Origin: Pseudolabrys sp.
GTDB taxonomy: Bacteria > Pseudomonadota > Alphaproteobacteria > Rhizobiales > Xanthobacteraceae
Direction: 5' to 3'
Assembly: GCA_030684935.1 (NCBI GenBank)
Contig: JAUXXH010000058.1
Location: 62,001-126,000 of the forward strand
Length of the DNA: 64,000 nt
Shown here: piece after piece, positions 1-16,200 of the stretch
Layout: every line of letters begins with the position of its first letter
How positions within the stretch are numbered: the stretch's first letter is position 1
The notes under the pieces: generated by a model
Told to the model about the DNA's origin: nothing
The model's input: the letters and a program-made list of their open reading frames with translations, nothing else
The model's database searches: none
Program-made: the position numbers and the translations under genes

Positions 1-1384
1 GGGCAACCCGCGACACGCGAATGAGCGGGCCGATAGCAACGAGCGTGGCAAACATGAGAGCAAGTTCGATGTACCAGACGACGCTGTATCCGGATGACGG
101 ATGCATCATCGCGGGGCCGAGCGAACCATTGGCGGCCAACGCCGAGACGCCGTCGCGGATGGCGCCGCCCAGCGCAATGGCGACGCCCGCGGCGGTGGCC
201 TGGACCGCGCCCCAACTGCCGACCGCGATGCCGCCGAGGCCCTTGCCCGCCAGCGACATGGCGGCGACCAGCGTGCCGATCGCAAACAGGCCTCCGCCAA
301 ACCCGATCAGTGCGGTGCCGATGCTCAGCAGCAACGTTGAATTCAGCGGCGACGAGAAGATGACGGCGGTGAAGGCGACCACGCCGACCAGCGGTCCGTT
401 GGCGGCCAACCGGTAGGGATCGTAGCCGCGGCCCAGGCAGATCGCCGCCAGCGAAAACCCGCCCAACGTGCCGCTGGCCAGCATCGCCGTGAGGAACGTG
501 GTCTGGCTGACGGAAAGCTTCAGGATCTCCCCGCCGTAAGGCTCGAGCAGAATGTCCTGCATGCTGAAGGCCGCCGTGCCGAAGGCGACGACCACGAGCA
601 GGCGCTTCGAACCGGCAGACTGATGCAGCAAGCGCCAGGCGTCGCTGAAGTACATGCCTTTCTGGCCGGTGGTGCGGGACGGGTCGCGGGCTTCCTGCTT
701 CCACAGCGCAATGATGTTCAGCAGCATGGTGACAACGGCAACGCCCTGCACCACCTGGATCAGCTTGATCTGGGTGAAATCGGTGAGCAGCGTGCCGAAG
801 GTGAGCGCGCTGACGACCATGCCGACCAGCAGCATCACGTAGAGGAAGGCGACGACGCGCGGGCGCTGCGCCTCCGGCGCAATGTCGGTCGCCAGCGCCA
901 GGCCGGCGGTCTGCGTTGTGTGCATGCCGGCGCCGACCATCAGAAAGGCGAGCGCGGCCGCGATATGGCCGATGATGACGGGACCGTGCGTATCACCGGA
1001 CAGGATCAGCAGCGCGAACGGCAGAATGGCAAAGCCGCCGAACTGCAGCATGGTGCCGAGCCAGATATAGGGCACGCGGCGCCAGCCGAGCACAGAGCGG
1101 TGGGTGTCGGACTTGAAGCCGATCAAGGCGCGGAACGGCGCGAACACCAGCGGCAGCGACACCATCAAGGCGACGAGCCAGGCCGGCACGCCGAGTTCGA
1201 CGATCATCACCCGGTTGAGCGTGCCGTTCAGCAGCACGAAGGCCATGCCGACCGACACCTGGAACAGCGACAGCCGCAGCAGCCGGGCCAGCGGCAATTC
1301 CTTGCTCGCCGCATCGGCGAACGGCAGGAAGCGCGGCCCGATCCAGATGAACGATTTCACCAAAGCTTTGCTGACGGGGTTCAT
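1..1384 (-). CDS. lhaA: LhaA, LH1 assembly factor / PucC-family (BCH) transporter, 3' end cut by window edge
   Basis: Reading the minus strand from an ATG at 1384 gives an uninterrupted frame of about 461 codons that runs off base 1. The translation begins MNPVSKALVKSF and contains many hydrophobic segments plus family stretches such as LNGTLNRVMIVELGVP (near residue 55) and FKSDTHRSVLGWRRVPY (near residue 95). These mark the major-facilitator-like LhaA/PucC group, inner-membrane proteins needed for LH1 assembly and possibly bacteriochlorophyll delivery. The start overlaps the bchM stop as ATGA, so it is translationally coupled at the end of the bchFNBHLM run, the usual lhaA position. Family members are about 470-480 residues, so only a few C-terminal codons are missing. 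A second family member sits at 13667-14989. Confidence 0.9.
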   Translation of the reverse strand, partial: MNPVSKALVKSFIWIGPRFLPFADAASKELPLARLLRLSLFQVSVGMAFVLLNGTLNRVMIVELGVPAWLVALMVSLPLVFAPFRALIGFKSDTHRSVLGWRRVPYIWLGTMLQFGGFAILPFALLILSGDTHGPVIIGHIAAALAFLMVGAGMHTTQTAGLALATDIAPEAQRPRVVAFLYVMLLVGMVVSALTFGTLLTDFTQIKLIQVVQGVAVVTMLLNIIALWKQEARDPSRTTGQKGMYFSDAWRLLHQSAGSKRLLVVVAFGTAAFSMQDILLEPYGGEILKLSVSQTTFLTAMLASGTLGGFSLAAICLGRGYDPYRLAANGPLVGVVAFTAVIFSSPLNSTLLLSIGTALIGFGGGLFAIGTLVAAMSLAGKGLGGIAVGSWGAVQATAAGVAIALGGAIRDGVSALAANGSLGPAMMHPSSGYSVVWYIELALMFATLVAIGPLIRVSRVA

Positions 1385-2082
1385 GGCGCGCGAACCTCGT
1401 TGGCCTGCGAGGTGTAGAAGCCCGACGCGATGCGCAGCGTACGGCCGGCGTGCCAGCCGCCCAGCGCCGGCGCCTGCTTCAGCAGCCGCTGCATCGCCGC
1501 CTCGGCCACCGGCTGGATCGAGGGCGCCCTTTCGGACCGCGGGAACAAGCGTCCGACGGCATGCATCGCGGCGAGTGCCGGCGTGCGCGGCGCGTAGGTG
1601 AAGACAATCGACCGGCCGGTGCGCACGGCGAGCGCCGATACGGCACCGACGCAATCCTCGGCACGATAATGGATCAGCGAGTCCATCGCCACCACATGAT
1701 CGAAGCGGCCGAGCGCGGGATCGAGCATGTCGCCAACACGGAAATCGATAGACCCCGCGCCGAGGTCGCGCGGCGTGCGCTCGCGCGCCAGTTCGATCAA
1801 GCTGGTGGCGACGTCGATGGCGACGACGTCGGCGCCGCGCCGTGCCGCCTCGACCGCCAGAGCCCCGGTGCCGCAGCCGGCGTCGAGCAGCCGGCAGCCG
1901 CGCAGATCGTCCGGCAGCCAGGACAGCAAGGTTGCGCGCATGCGGTCGCGGCCGGCGCGCACGGTGGCGCGGATCCGGCTCACCGGTGCATCCGACGTCA
2001 GCCGGGCCCAGGCGTCATTCGCCGTGCGGTCGAAGTAGGTTTCGATCTGCCCGCGGCGCTGCTGGTAAGTGGCGGTCTGCAT
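1381..2082 (-). CDS. bchM: Magnesium-protoporphyrin IX O-methyltransferase BchM
   Basis: This 233-residue SAM-dependent methyltransferase has the glycine-rich SAM motif LLDAGCGTGALAVEAA at about residues 65-80 and a following DVVAID acidic strand. BchM methylates the ring-C propionate of Mg-protoporphyrin IX, the step after the Mg-chelatase. The length matches the family. The ATG at 2082 directly follows the bchL stop (TGA then ATG), and the stop overlaps the lhaA start, so it belongs to the bchFNBHLM-lhaA operon. Context and sequence agree. Confidence 0.95.
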   Translation of the reverse strand: MQTATYQQRRGQIETYFDRTANDAWARLTSDAPVSRIRATVRAGRDRMRATLLSWLPDDLRGCRLLDAGCGTGALAVEAARRGADVVAIDVATSLIELARERTPRDLGAGSIDFRVGDMLDPALGRFDHVVAMDSLIHYRAEDCVGAVSALAVRTGRSIVFTYAPRTPALAAMHAVGRLFPRSERAPSIQPVAEAAMQRLLKQAPALGGWHAGRTLRIASGFYTSQANEVRAP

Positions 2083-6726
<4,644 letters not shown>

Positions 6727-6752
<26 letters not shown>

Positions 6753-8286
6753 CGTACAGTGTCTCGACGGTGATCAGCGGAAGACCCTTGGTTTGCGCAA
6801 ACATTTCGGTGTTGCGGCGCGCCTTGCCGCGGACGAAGAACGGAATTTTCTTGAGTTCGGTCTCGGCGTCGCGGTGCCAGACGATCGATTCCGGCGTCGC
6901 GGGTTTGACCGTGATGGCCTCCGCCACGGCGGCCGGCTTTTGCGCCGTCTTGCCCAGATGCGACGGGCCGGCCTCGTCGTGGAATTCATGGTCGTCGCGG
7001 AACATCGCCAGCAGATGCTCCTCGAGGCCCATCATCAGCGGATGGACCCAGGTGTCGAAGATCACGTTGGCGCCTTCGAAGCCCATTTGCGGCGAATAGC
7101 GCGCCGGGAAATCCTGCACGTGCACCGGCGCCGAGATGACCGCACAGGGCACGCCCAGCCGCTTGGCGATATGGCGCTCCATCTGGGTGCCGAGCACCAG
7201 TTCGGGATGCAGCTCGGCAATGCGCGCTTCGACTTCGAGGTAATCGTCGGTGACCAGCGCCTCGACGCCGTATTTTGCGGCGGCTTCCCGGATCTCACGG
7301 GCCATCTCGCGGCTGTAGGTACCGAGCCCGACCACGGTAAAGCCGAGTTCGTCGGCGGCGATGCGGGCCGCGGCCAGCGCATGCGTGCCGTCGCCGAAAA
7401 TGAACACGCGCTTGGCGGTCAGATAGGTCGAGTCGACCGAGCGCGAATACCACGGCAGCCGCGACCCTTCGGCGGACAGCAGCGGCCCGGGATCGACGCC
7501 GGCCAGCGCCGCAACTTCCTTGACGAATTCAACGGTCGCCGACACGCCGATCGGCACGGTTTTGGTTGAAGGCTGGCCGAAGGTGCGCTGCAGCCACTGC
7601 GCGGCCGGGCCCGCAATCTCGGGATACATCACGACATTGAAATCGGCCTCGCCGAGGCGGGTGATGTCGGACGGCGTCGCGCCGAGCGGCGCAACCACAT
7701 TCACGTCAATGCCGAGCCGCTCCAGCAGCCGGCGGATTTCGGTGACATCGTCGCGATGGCGGAAGCCGAGCGCCGTGGCGCCGAGGAGATTGCAACGCGG
7801 CCGCGCGCCCGCCGCCCGCTCGCGCTTCGCGCCGGCTGAAGCCGCCGGACCGGCCAGCGTCCGGACGATCTGATAGAACGTCTCGGCCGCGCCCCAGTTC
7901 TCTTTCTTCTGATAGGCCGGCAGTTCCAGCGGGATCACCGGCACCGGCAGACCGAGCGCCTGCGTCAGGCCGCCGGGATCGTCCTGGATCAGTTCGGCCG
8001 TGCAGGACGCGCCGACAATCATGGCCTGCGGCTTGAAGCGCTCGTAGGCGTCGCGCGCAGCGTCCTTGAACAGGTTGGCGGTGTCGCCGCCGAGGTCACG
8101 CGCCTGAAATGTGGTGTAGGTCACGGGCGGGCGCTTGCCGTTGCGCTCAATCATCGTGAACAGCAGGTCGGCATAGGTGTCGCCCTGCGGCGCATGCAGA
8201 ACATAGTGCATGCCCTCCATTGCCGTCGCGATGCGCATCGCGCCGACATGGGGAGGAGCCTCATAGGTCCATACGGTGAGCTGCAT
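6727..8286 (-). CDS. bchB: Light-independent protochlorophyllide reductase subunit B, BchB
   Basis: This 519-residue NifK-like subunit forms the catalytic heterotetramer with BchN. The N-terminus [20 protein letters not shown] is diagnostic. The conserved Asp in [12 protein letters not shown] (near residue 63) belongs to the region that supplies the unusual aspartate cluster ligand described for BchB. The C-terminal part ([15 protein letters not shown]) is the small domain that closes over the substrate. The gene starts one base after the bchN stop and overlaps bchH by 26 bases, so the three are cotranscribed. Confidence 0.97.
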
Positions 8287-8287
8287 G

Positions 8288-10227
<1,940 letters not shown>

Positions 10228-10274
10228 CGCGGTCTCCCCCGCGCACCCGCCGGCAAGGCTGGCCAGACAAGGAA

Positions 10275-10315
10275 AAGCTAACCGCCTTCCCAAGAAGTGT
10301 CAACAAAACGATACG
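10275..10315 (-). promoter_or_regulatory. Putative bchF promoter with imperfect PpsR palindrome
   Basis: On the minus strand TTGACA (10303-10298), a 17-base spacer and TAGCTT (10280-10275) form a sigma-70-like promoter about 48 bases before the bchF ATG. The -35 box is part of TGT-N12-ACG (10298-10315), one mismatch from the PpsR motif. The region is shared with divergent aerR, so one repressor site could act on both. Confidence 0.5.
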
Positions 10316-10368
10316 TAAACAAAACTTGACGTTTTCTTCTTGGGGAGTTTCAATGGGGAGAGACACAA

Positions 10369-11271
10369 ATGGCGATAGCCGATCTGAGATTTCCGATTAT
10401 GGCGGATATTTCATACGACACGGGCATGCGGCAGGATCGCGATTTCGCGCACAGGTCGACGGCGTCCCGATCCCCAAAGGCCGAAAGACGGAAGGCGGCG
10501 CTGCAGCAGGCCATTGAATTCGACATCGTGCCGCAGCTGTTGATGGCGCATCAGGCGCCCAAGGCCTTCCGGAAGGCAGTATCGGCGCCGCCCGCTCTCG
10601 AGGCAGTCAGCCTGCTGGCCGGCTTCGTTCTCAGCCGGAACAGCGACGCCGCCTCCGACCACGTTCATCACATGCTCGAGAGTGGAATCGGGCTGGAAGC
10701 GATATTCCTGGAGCATATCGACCCGGCCGCGGCCTACCTCAAGCAGTTGTGGATAAATGACGAGCGGGACTTCGCCGACGTCACGCTGGGATTGTGGCGG
10801 TTGCAGCATTTGCTGCGCGAGTTCAGCCTGGATTTTCGCGCCACCGCGCAGCCATCAAACGGGCAGCGCGCCTTGCTGAGCCTGGTGCCGGGCGAAACGC
10901 ATGAATTACCTTACCTCATGTTCAAGCTGGTTCTCTCCGGAGAATTCTTCCGGCACGACGGCTGGGATATCTGGATCGAGCCGAACAGCGCCCGCAACGA
11001 TCTGATGTCGCAGGTCGGCCATGAGTGGTTCGACACCGTCGAGTTTCTGGTCAACAGCGAAAAGCGGCTCGACCTTCTGGCCTCTCGCATCCGAACGATC
11101 CGTAACGACTCCCTGAACCGATCGGTTTGTATCGCCCTCGCCGGGCCGGCTGTTCAACGCCGTCCCGAACTCGTTTCATTTCTGGGGGGCGACGTGATGG
11201 CGGTCCGTCCAGGCGACCCGCACACACCGGCACTTTACGTGAGCGATGCGTCCAAACGCCGCAACGGATGA
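10369..11271 (+). CDS. aerR: AerR/PpaA-type cobalamin-binding photosynthesis regulator
   Basis: The 300-residue protein resembles AerR/PpaA, which bind cobalamin and modulate PpsR/CrtJ. The N-terminal helical cap (residues 45-150) contains HIDPAAAYLKQLWINDERDF and the family stretch ADVTLGLWRLQHLLREF. The Rossmann-like B12 domain follows, with PGETHELPY (His178) where AerR proteins have their cobalamin-ligating motif in place of the classical DxHxxG. The ATG at 10369 has GGAG eight bases upstream. It is divergent from bchF and 81 bases ahead of ppsR1, matching the aerR-ppsR order of other alphaproteobacterial PGCs. The extreme C-terminus is less conserved. Confidence 0.85.
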   Translation: MAIADLRFPIMADISYDTGMRQDRDFAHRSTASRSPKAERRKAALQQAIEFDIVPQLLMAHQAPKAFRKAVSAPPALEAVSLLAGFVLSRNSDAASDHVHHMLESGIGLEAIFLEHIDPAAAYLKQLWINDERDFADVTLGLWRLQHLLREFSLDFRATAQPSNGQRALLSLVPGETHELPYLMFKLVLSGEFFRHDGWDIWIEPNSARNDLMSQVGHEWFDTVEFLVNSEKRLDLLASRIRTIRNDSLNRSVCIALAGPAVQRRPELVSFLGGDVMAVRPGDPHTPALYVSDASKRRNG

Positions 11272-11352
11272 AGACGGCGAGGACGAAGGCAATGACTGCG
11301 AGGGCGGCGATGGCTTGGGAGCGGGTTCGTATGGTGGAGAATAGAGGCGCCC

Positions 11353-12777
11353 GTGACGTTTATGGCGGCAAAGGACTCGCTCGGCAGTCTCGCGACCGAA
11401 ACAACGGCGAAAATCATCGCCGCCGCGGCAGATATTGCGCTCGTTGTCGACGGTAGCGAAGTGATCCTGGACACGACCTTCTCGCGTCCGGGATTGAAAT
11501 CGGACCTTGCGAACGCCGCCGATTGGTCGGGGCGCACCTGGACCGAAACCGTCACCGAAGAAAGTCGTCCAAAAGTCAAAATGCTGCTTGAGGCGGCCGC
11601 GACCGAAGCGCCGGCCAAATGGCGCAATTTGTCCCATCCCGCCACGGCCGGCGGCGAAATCCCGCTGCTGTACACCGCCGTGCGGCTCAGGAAAGACCGC
11701 TATCTCGCCATCGGCCGCGATATGCGGGCGTTGGCCGACCTGCAGCACCGTCTGGTGGAAGCGCAAACCTCGATGGAGCGCGACTACTCCCGCCTGCGGC
11801 ACGCCGAAACACGCTATCGCGTGCTGTTTCATACGACGTCGGAGCCTGTGCTGATTGTCGATGCGGTCAGCGAGACCGTCGTCGAGGCCAATCCGGCAGC
11901 GACGCAATTGTTCGGTGTGCCGGCCGGCCGCCTGCTCAGCCGGAATTTTCCCTCGGCGCTCGAACCCGCCAGCGTCCATGCTCTGAAATCGCTCGCTGGC
12001 GCCATTCGCAACGGCCAGACTGTCGACGACATCCGGTTGCGGCTGGCCGGAAGCACGGACGACCTTGTCGCCGCCGTTGTGCCGTTCCGGCAGACCGCCG
12101 GCATGTTGTTTCTGCTGCGGTTTATCCAGCCCGGCGGCGATACGGCGGGCGCGCGGACATCGCTGGCGAACCTGAAGCTGCTCGCGTTCATGCGGCGGTC
12201 GCCGGATGGATACGTCGTGGTCGATCAGTCCGGCCGCATTCAGGTGGCCAATGCCGCCTTTGTCCAGATGGCTCAACTCGTGAGCGAGGACCAGGCGCAC
12301 GGCGAAATGATCGATCGCTGGCTCGGCCGGTCCGGCGTCGACATGAGCGTGATGATCGCCAACCTGCGGCATCACGAAACCGTCACGCTGTTCGCCACCA
12401 TCATGCGCGGGGAATATGGCGCATCGACCGATGTCGAGGTGTCGGGATTCAGCCTGATCGGCGAACAGCCGAGCTTCGGACTGGCCGTTCGCAACGTCGG
12501 GCGCCGGCTTGGCGAGGCGGCGCAGGGGCCGCACCCGGTGCCCAGGACAGTCGAGCAGTTGAAGGAATTGATCGGCCGCGTCTCGCTCAAGGAGATGGTG
12601 CGCGAGTCGACCGACATGATCGAGAAATTGTGCATCGAAGCCGCGCTCGAGCTGACCGGCGACAACCGGGCATCGGCGGCGGAAATGCTCGGGCTCAGCC
12701 GGCAAAGTCTTTACGTGAAATTGCGGCGCTACGGCATGGCGGACGATATCGCCGGCGCGGAAAGGGAAAGTTCATGA
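11353..12777 (+). CDS. ppsR1: PpsR1, PAS-domain photosynthesis regulator with single HTH cysteine
   Basis: The 474-residue protein has an N-terminal region, a Q-linker helix (QTSMERDYSRLRHAETRYR, near 140-158), two PAS domains (near 160-265 and 280-385) and a C-terminal Fis-type helix-turn-helix (AAEMLGLSRQSLYVKLRRYG). This is the CrtJ/PpsR architecture; the family binds TGT-N12-ACA. Its only cysteine is in MIEKLCIEAALEL just before the HTH (residue 427, or 424 from the ATG at 11362), the position of the redox-active HTH cysteine in Rhodobacter PpsR. Start GTG 11353 (GAGG five bases upstream) is preferred. The stop overlaps bchG as ATGA. The paralogue at 18599 lacks this cysteine. Confidence 0.92.
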   Translation: MTFMAAKDSLGSLATETTAKIIAAAADIALVVDGSEVILDTTFSRPGLKSDLANAADWSGRTWTETVTEESRPKVKMLLEAAATEAPAKWRNLSHPATAGGEIPLLYTAVRLRKDRYLAIGRDMRALADLQHRLVEAQTSMERDYSRLRHAETRYRVLFHTTSEPVLIVDAVSETVVEANPAATQLFGVPAGRLLSRNFPSALEPASVHALKSLAGAIRNGQTVDDIRLRLAGSTDDLVAAVVPFRQTAGMLFLLRFIQPGGDTAGARTSLANLKLLAFMRRSPDGYVVVDQSGRIQVANAAFVQMAQLVSEDQAHGEMIDRWLGRSGVDMSVMIANLRHHETVTLFATIMRGEYGASTDVEVSGFSLIGEQPSFGLAVRNVGRRLGEAAQGPHPVPRTVEQLKELIGRVSLKEMVRESTDMIEKLCIEAALELTGDNRASAAEMLGLSRQSLYVKLRRYGMADDIAGAERESS

Positions 12778-13670
12778 GTCTTGTTCTGTCGCGTCCGGCG
12801 CCGTCCGCGGTCCTTGAGCTACTGAAACCGATCACCTGGTTTCCGCCGATGTGGGCCTATGGCTGCGGCCTGGTCTCGGCCGGCGTCGCGCTGCAGGGCC
12901 GCTGGCACCTGGTGATCGCCGGCGTGCTGCTGTGCGGACCGCTGGTGTGCGGCACATCGCAAGCCGTCAACGACTGGTACGATCGCCACGTCGACGCCAT
13001 CAACGAACCGCACCGCCCGATTCCGTCCGGCCGCATGCCGGGACGATGGGGCCTTTATGTCGCGATCATCTGGACGCTGGTTTCGCTCGCGGTCGCCACG
13101 CTGCTCGGTGTCTGGGGTTTTGTCGCGACACTGGTCGGGCTGGCGCTGGCCTGGGCCTATAGCGCGCCGCCGATCCGGCTCAAGCGCAACGGCTGGTGGG
13201 GCAATTCGGCGGTCGCTGCCTGCTACGAAGGCCTGCCGTGGTTTACCGGCGCCGCGGTGCTGATCGGCGGCCTGCCGGACTGGCGCATCATCACGCTGGC
13301 GGTGCTCTACAGCGTCGGCTGCCACGGCATCATGACGCTGAACGATTTCAAGTCGATCGAAGGCGACACCCGCATGGGCATCGGCTCGCTGCCGGTGCAG
13401 CTTGGTCCCAAGCTCGCCGCGCAACTGGCCTGCGTTGTGATGGCGGTGCCGCAGCTCGTCGTGATTTTCCTGCTGGCGGCATGGGACCGGCCGTTTCACG
13501 CCGCAACCATCGCCGTGTTCCTGCTGATTCAATACTACCTGATGCTGGTACTGCTCAAAGCGCCGCGCGAGAACGCCGCCTGGTATAACGGCACGGGGAT
13601 CACGCTCTACGTACTCGGCATGCTGGTCAGCGCCTTCGCCGTGCAAACGCTGGTGGCGGGTGCATCATGA
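12774..13670 (+). CDS. bchG: Bacteriochlorophyll synthase (geranylgeranyl/phytyl transferase) BchG
   Basis: This 298-residue UbiA-family prenyltransferase esterifies bacteriochlorophyllide a with geranylgeranyl diphosphate. The first aspartate-rich motif NDWYDRHVDAINEPHRPIPS is near residues 66-85, and the second site (LNDFKSIEGDTRMGI) is near 190. There are eight to nine hydrophobic helices. The ATG at 12774 overlaps the ppsR1 stop, has AAAGGGAAAG upstream and gives MSLVLSRPAPSAV. Its stop overlaps the next gene as ATGA. ppsR1-bchG-pucC-like-bchP thus form a tightly coupled operon. Confidence 0.96.
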   Translation: MSLVLSRPAPSAVLELLKPITWFPPMWAYGCGLVSAGVALQGRWHLVIAGVLLCGPLVCGTSQAVNDWYDRHVDAINEPHRPIPSGRMPGRWGLYVAIIWTLVSLAVATLLGVWGFVATLVGLALAWAYSAPPIRLKRNGWWGNSAVAACYEGLPWFTGAAVLIGGLPDWRIITLAVLYSVGCHGIMTLNDFKSIEGDTRMGIGSLPVQLGPKLAAQLACVVMAVPQLVVIFLLAAWDRPFHAATIAVFLLIQYYLMLVLLKAPRENAAWYNGTGITLYVLGMLVSAFAVQTLVAGAS

Positions 13671-14989
13671 CGCCCGCCCCGCTCGGATGGCTCGGCATCG
13701 TCCGGCTCGGCCTGGTGCAGACGTCGCTGGGCGCCATTGTGGTGCTGACGACGTCGACGCTCAATCGGGTGATGGTGGTCGAGATCGCGCTGCCGGCGAT
13801 TATTCCGGGCATCCTGATCGCGGTGCATTACGGCATGCAGATCTTCCGGCCGCGCCTCGGATTCGGTTCGGACGTGGGCGGGCGGCGCACGCCCTGGATC
13901 GTCGGCGGCATGGCGGTGCTGGCACTGGGCGGCGCGCTGGCCGCCGTGGCGACGGCGCTGATGATGCAGCAACCGGCCTTCGGCGTCGCACTGGCCGTCG
14001 TCGCATTCCTGATGATCGGCCTCGGCGTCGGCGCCGCCGGGACGACGCTGCTGGTGCTGCTGGCGCAGCGCACCGATGAGCGAAGACGGCCGGCAGCCGC
14101 GACTGTCGTCTGGGTGATGATGATCGCCGGCTTTATTGTCACGTCGGCGGTGGCCGGGCACCTGCTCGACCCGTTCTCGCCGACCCGCCTGGTGCTGGTC
14201 GCCTCTGGCGTCTCGGTGCTGGCCTTCATCGTGTCGCTGGTTGCGGTGTGGAACGTCGAGGGCCATCCGCAACGGCGCCCGATCGCCGTCCCGGCGCCGC
14301 CGCAGCCATCGTTTAGCGCCGCATTTACGGAGGTTTGGCGCGAGCCGCAGAGCCGGCGCTTTGCCATCTTCATTTTCGTGTCGATGATCGCGTTCAGTGC
14401 GCAGGACCTGATCCTCGAGCCGTTCGCCGGCATCGTCTTCGCGTACACGCCCGGTGAATCGACCAAATTGTCGGGCGTTCAGAATGCCGGCGTGCTAGTC
14501 GGCATGGTGATGGTGGCGCTGGCCGGCACCGCCTTCCGCGGCAAGCCGCTCGGCTCTCTGAAAGCCTGGACCGTCGCCGGCTGCTGTGCATCCGCCGTTG
14601 CGCTGGCGGGGATCGGCATGGCCGGTCTGGTGGGACCGGCCTGGCCGTTGCGGGCGTCGGTGTTCGCGCTCGGCGTCACCAACGGCGCCTATGCCGTCGC
14701 CGCCATCGGCTCGATGATGAAAATGGTCGGTGAAGGCGCGAAGTCACGCGAGGGCGTCCGCATGGGCCTGTGGGGCGCGGCGCAAGCGCTGGCCTTCGGT
14801 CTTGGCGGGCTGCTCGGCACGCTGGCCAGCGACATTGCCCGCCTGCTGCTGGGCAATCCGGCTCTGGCCTATTCCACCGTCTTCTTCGCCGAAGCGCTGT
14901 TGTTCCTCGTCGCTGCCGCGCTGGCGGCGAAGCTGCAGTCGACCGGGACTCGTCAGCGCGCTTTCACCCAACCGGCCAGTCAGGGATGA
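13667..14989 (+). CDS. PucC-family (BCH) MFS transporter between bchG and bchP
   Basis: The 440-residue protein has about 12 hydrophobic segments and PucC/LhaA-type signatures: TLNRVMVVEIALPAIIPG (near residue 30) and FGSDVGGRRTPWIVGGM (near 67). Its position between bchG and bchP is that of the ORF428/bch2 protein of Rhodobacter. The role is inferred as pigment handling or light-harvesting complex assembly in the inner membrane; the substrate is unknown. Both ends overlap neighbours as ATGA. It is distinct from lhaA at 1-1384. Confidence 0.85.
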   Translation: MTPAPLGWLGIVRLGLVQTSLGAIVVLTTSTLNRVMVVEIALPAIIPGILIAVHYGMQIFRPRLGFGSDVGGRRTPWIVGGMAVLALGGALAAVATALMMQQPAFGVALAVVAFLMIGLGVGAAGTTLLVLLAQRTDERRRPAAATVVWVMMIAGFIVTSAVAGHLLDPFSPTRLVLVASGVSVLAFIVSLVAVWNVEGHPQRRPIAVPAPPQPSFSAAFTEVWREPQSRRFAIFIFVSMIAFSAQDLILEPFAGIVFAYTPGESTKLSGVQNAGVLVGMVMVALAGTAFRGKPLGSLKAWTVAGCCASAVALAGIGMAGLVGPAWPLRASVFALGVTNGAYAVAAIGSMMKMVGEGAKSREGVRMGLWGAAQALAFGLGGLLGTLASDIARLLLGNPALAYSTVFFAEALLFLVAAALAAKLQSTGTRQRAFTQPASQG

Positions 14990-16188
14990 ACATCATGCTC
15001 GAACCTGAAACATTCGATGTCGTGGTGGTCGGCGGCGGCCCGGCCGGCGCAACGGCGGCCGAACATCTGGCGCGGCAGGGCCGCTCGGTGCTGCTGCTGG
15101 ACCGCGCCGGCCGCATCAAGCCGTGCGGCGGCGCCATTCCGCCGCGGCTGATCCGCGACTTCGCCATTCCCGACGACATCATCGTCGCCAAGATCACCTC
15201 CGCGCGCATGATTTCGCCGACGGCGCGTGAGGTCGACATGCCGATCGACGGCGGCTTTGTCGGTATGGTGGACCGCGAGGTTTTCGACGAGTGGCTACGC
15301 GAGCGTGCCGCGCGCCAGGGCGCCGTCCGCCGCAACGCCACATTCGAGCGGCTGGAGCGCGGCAGCGACGGCGTGGCGCGGATCCACTACCGCAGCAAAG
15401 CCGCCGACGGCCCGCTCGAAACCGTGCGCGCGCGCGCGATCATAGGTGCGGACGGCGCCCTGTCGGCCGTCGCCCGCCAGGCCATGCCCGACCTCGACCG
15501 CCCGCCTTACGTTTTCGCCTATCATGAAATCATCCGTGCGCCGCAGGGACAGTCGAAGGCTTTCGACGGCACGCGGTGCGACGTGATCTATCGCGGCGAA
15601 TTGTCGCCCGACTTCTATGGCTGGATATTTCCCCACGGCGACACCGCCAGCGTCGGCACCGGCAGCGCGCACAAGGGCTTCTCGCTGCGCGATGCGGTCG
15701 GATCGTTGCGCGACAGCGCCGGGCTCGGCGAGGTCGAGACCATCCGCCGCGAAGGCGCACCGATTCCGCTGCATCCGCTATCCCGCTGGGACAACGGCAT
15801 CGATGTGGTGCTGGCCGGCGATGCCGCCGGCGTGGTGGCGCCGGCCTCGGGCGAAGGCATCTACTACGCCATGGCCGGCGGCCAATTCGCCGCCGAGGCG
15901 GCCGAGGCGTTTCTCGCCACCGGCAACGCCAACGCGCTGCGGCAGGCGCGCCGGAAATTCATGCGGGCCCACGGCACCGTGTTCCGCGTGCTGCGGATGA
16001 TGCAGTGGTTCTGGTACGCCAGCGACAAGCGGCGCGAACGCTTCGTCAGCATCTGCCGCGACAAGGACGTGCAGCAGCTCACCTGGGATGCCTACATGAA
16101 CAAGCGGCTGGTGCGGGCCCGGCCGCTAGCGCATGTGCGGATCTTCTTCAAGGACCTTGCCCACCTGACCGGGCTGGTTCGCGCATAA
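14986..16188 (+). CDS. bchP: Geranylgeranyl reductase BchP
   Basis: The 400-residue flavoprotein reduces the geranylgeranyl tail of bacteriochlorophyll to phytyl. The N-terminal FAD motif VVVVGGGPAGATAAEHLARQ is at about residues 10-29, KPCGGAIPPRLI follows near 47, and the second FAD motif VVLAGDAAGVVAPASGEGI is near 280. The start is ATG 14986 (ATGA overlap with the transporter) or ATG 14995, which has AGGG nine bases upstream; the difference is three residues. Length and order (bchG-transporter-bchP) match other PGCs. Confidence 0.95.
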   Translation: MNIMLEPETFDVVVVGGGPAGATAAEHLARQGRSVLLLDRAGRIKPCGGAIPPRLIRDFAIPDDIIVAKITSARMISPTAREVDMPIDGGFVGMVDREVFDEWLRERAARQGAVRRNATFERLERGSDGVARIHYRSKAADGPLETVRARAIIGADGALSAVARQAMPDLDRPPYVFAYHEIIRAPQGQSKAFDGTRCDVIYRGELSPDFYGWIFPHGDTASVGTGSAHKGFSLRDAVGSLRDSAGLGEVETIRREGAPIPLHPLSRWDNGIDVVLAGDAAGVVAPASGEGIYYAMAGGQFAAEAAEAFLATGNANALRQARRKFMRAHGTVFRVLRMMQWFWYASDKRRERFVSICRDKDVQQLTWDAYMNKRLVRARPLAHVRIFFKDLAHLTGLVRA

Positions 16189-16200
16189 GCGAGGAAGCCG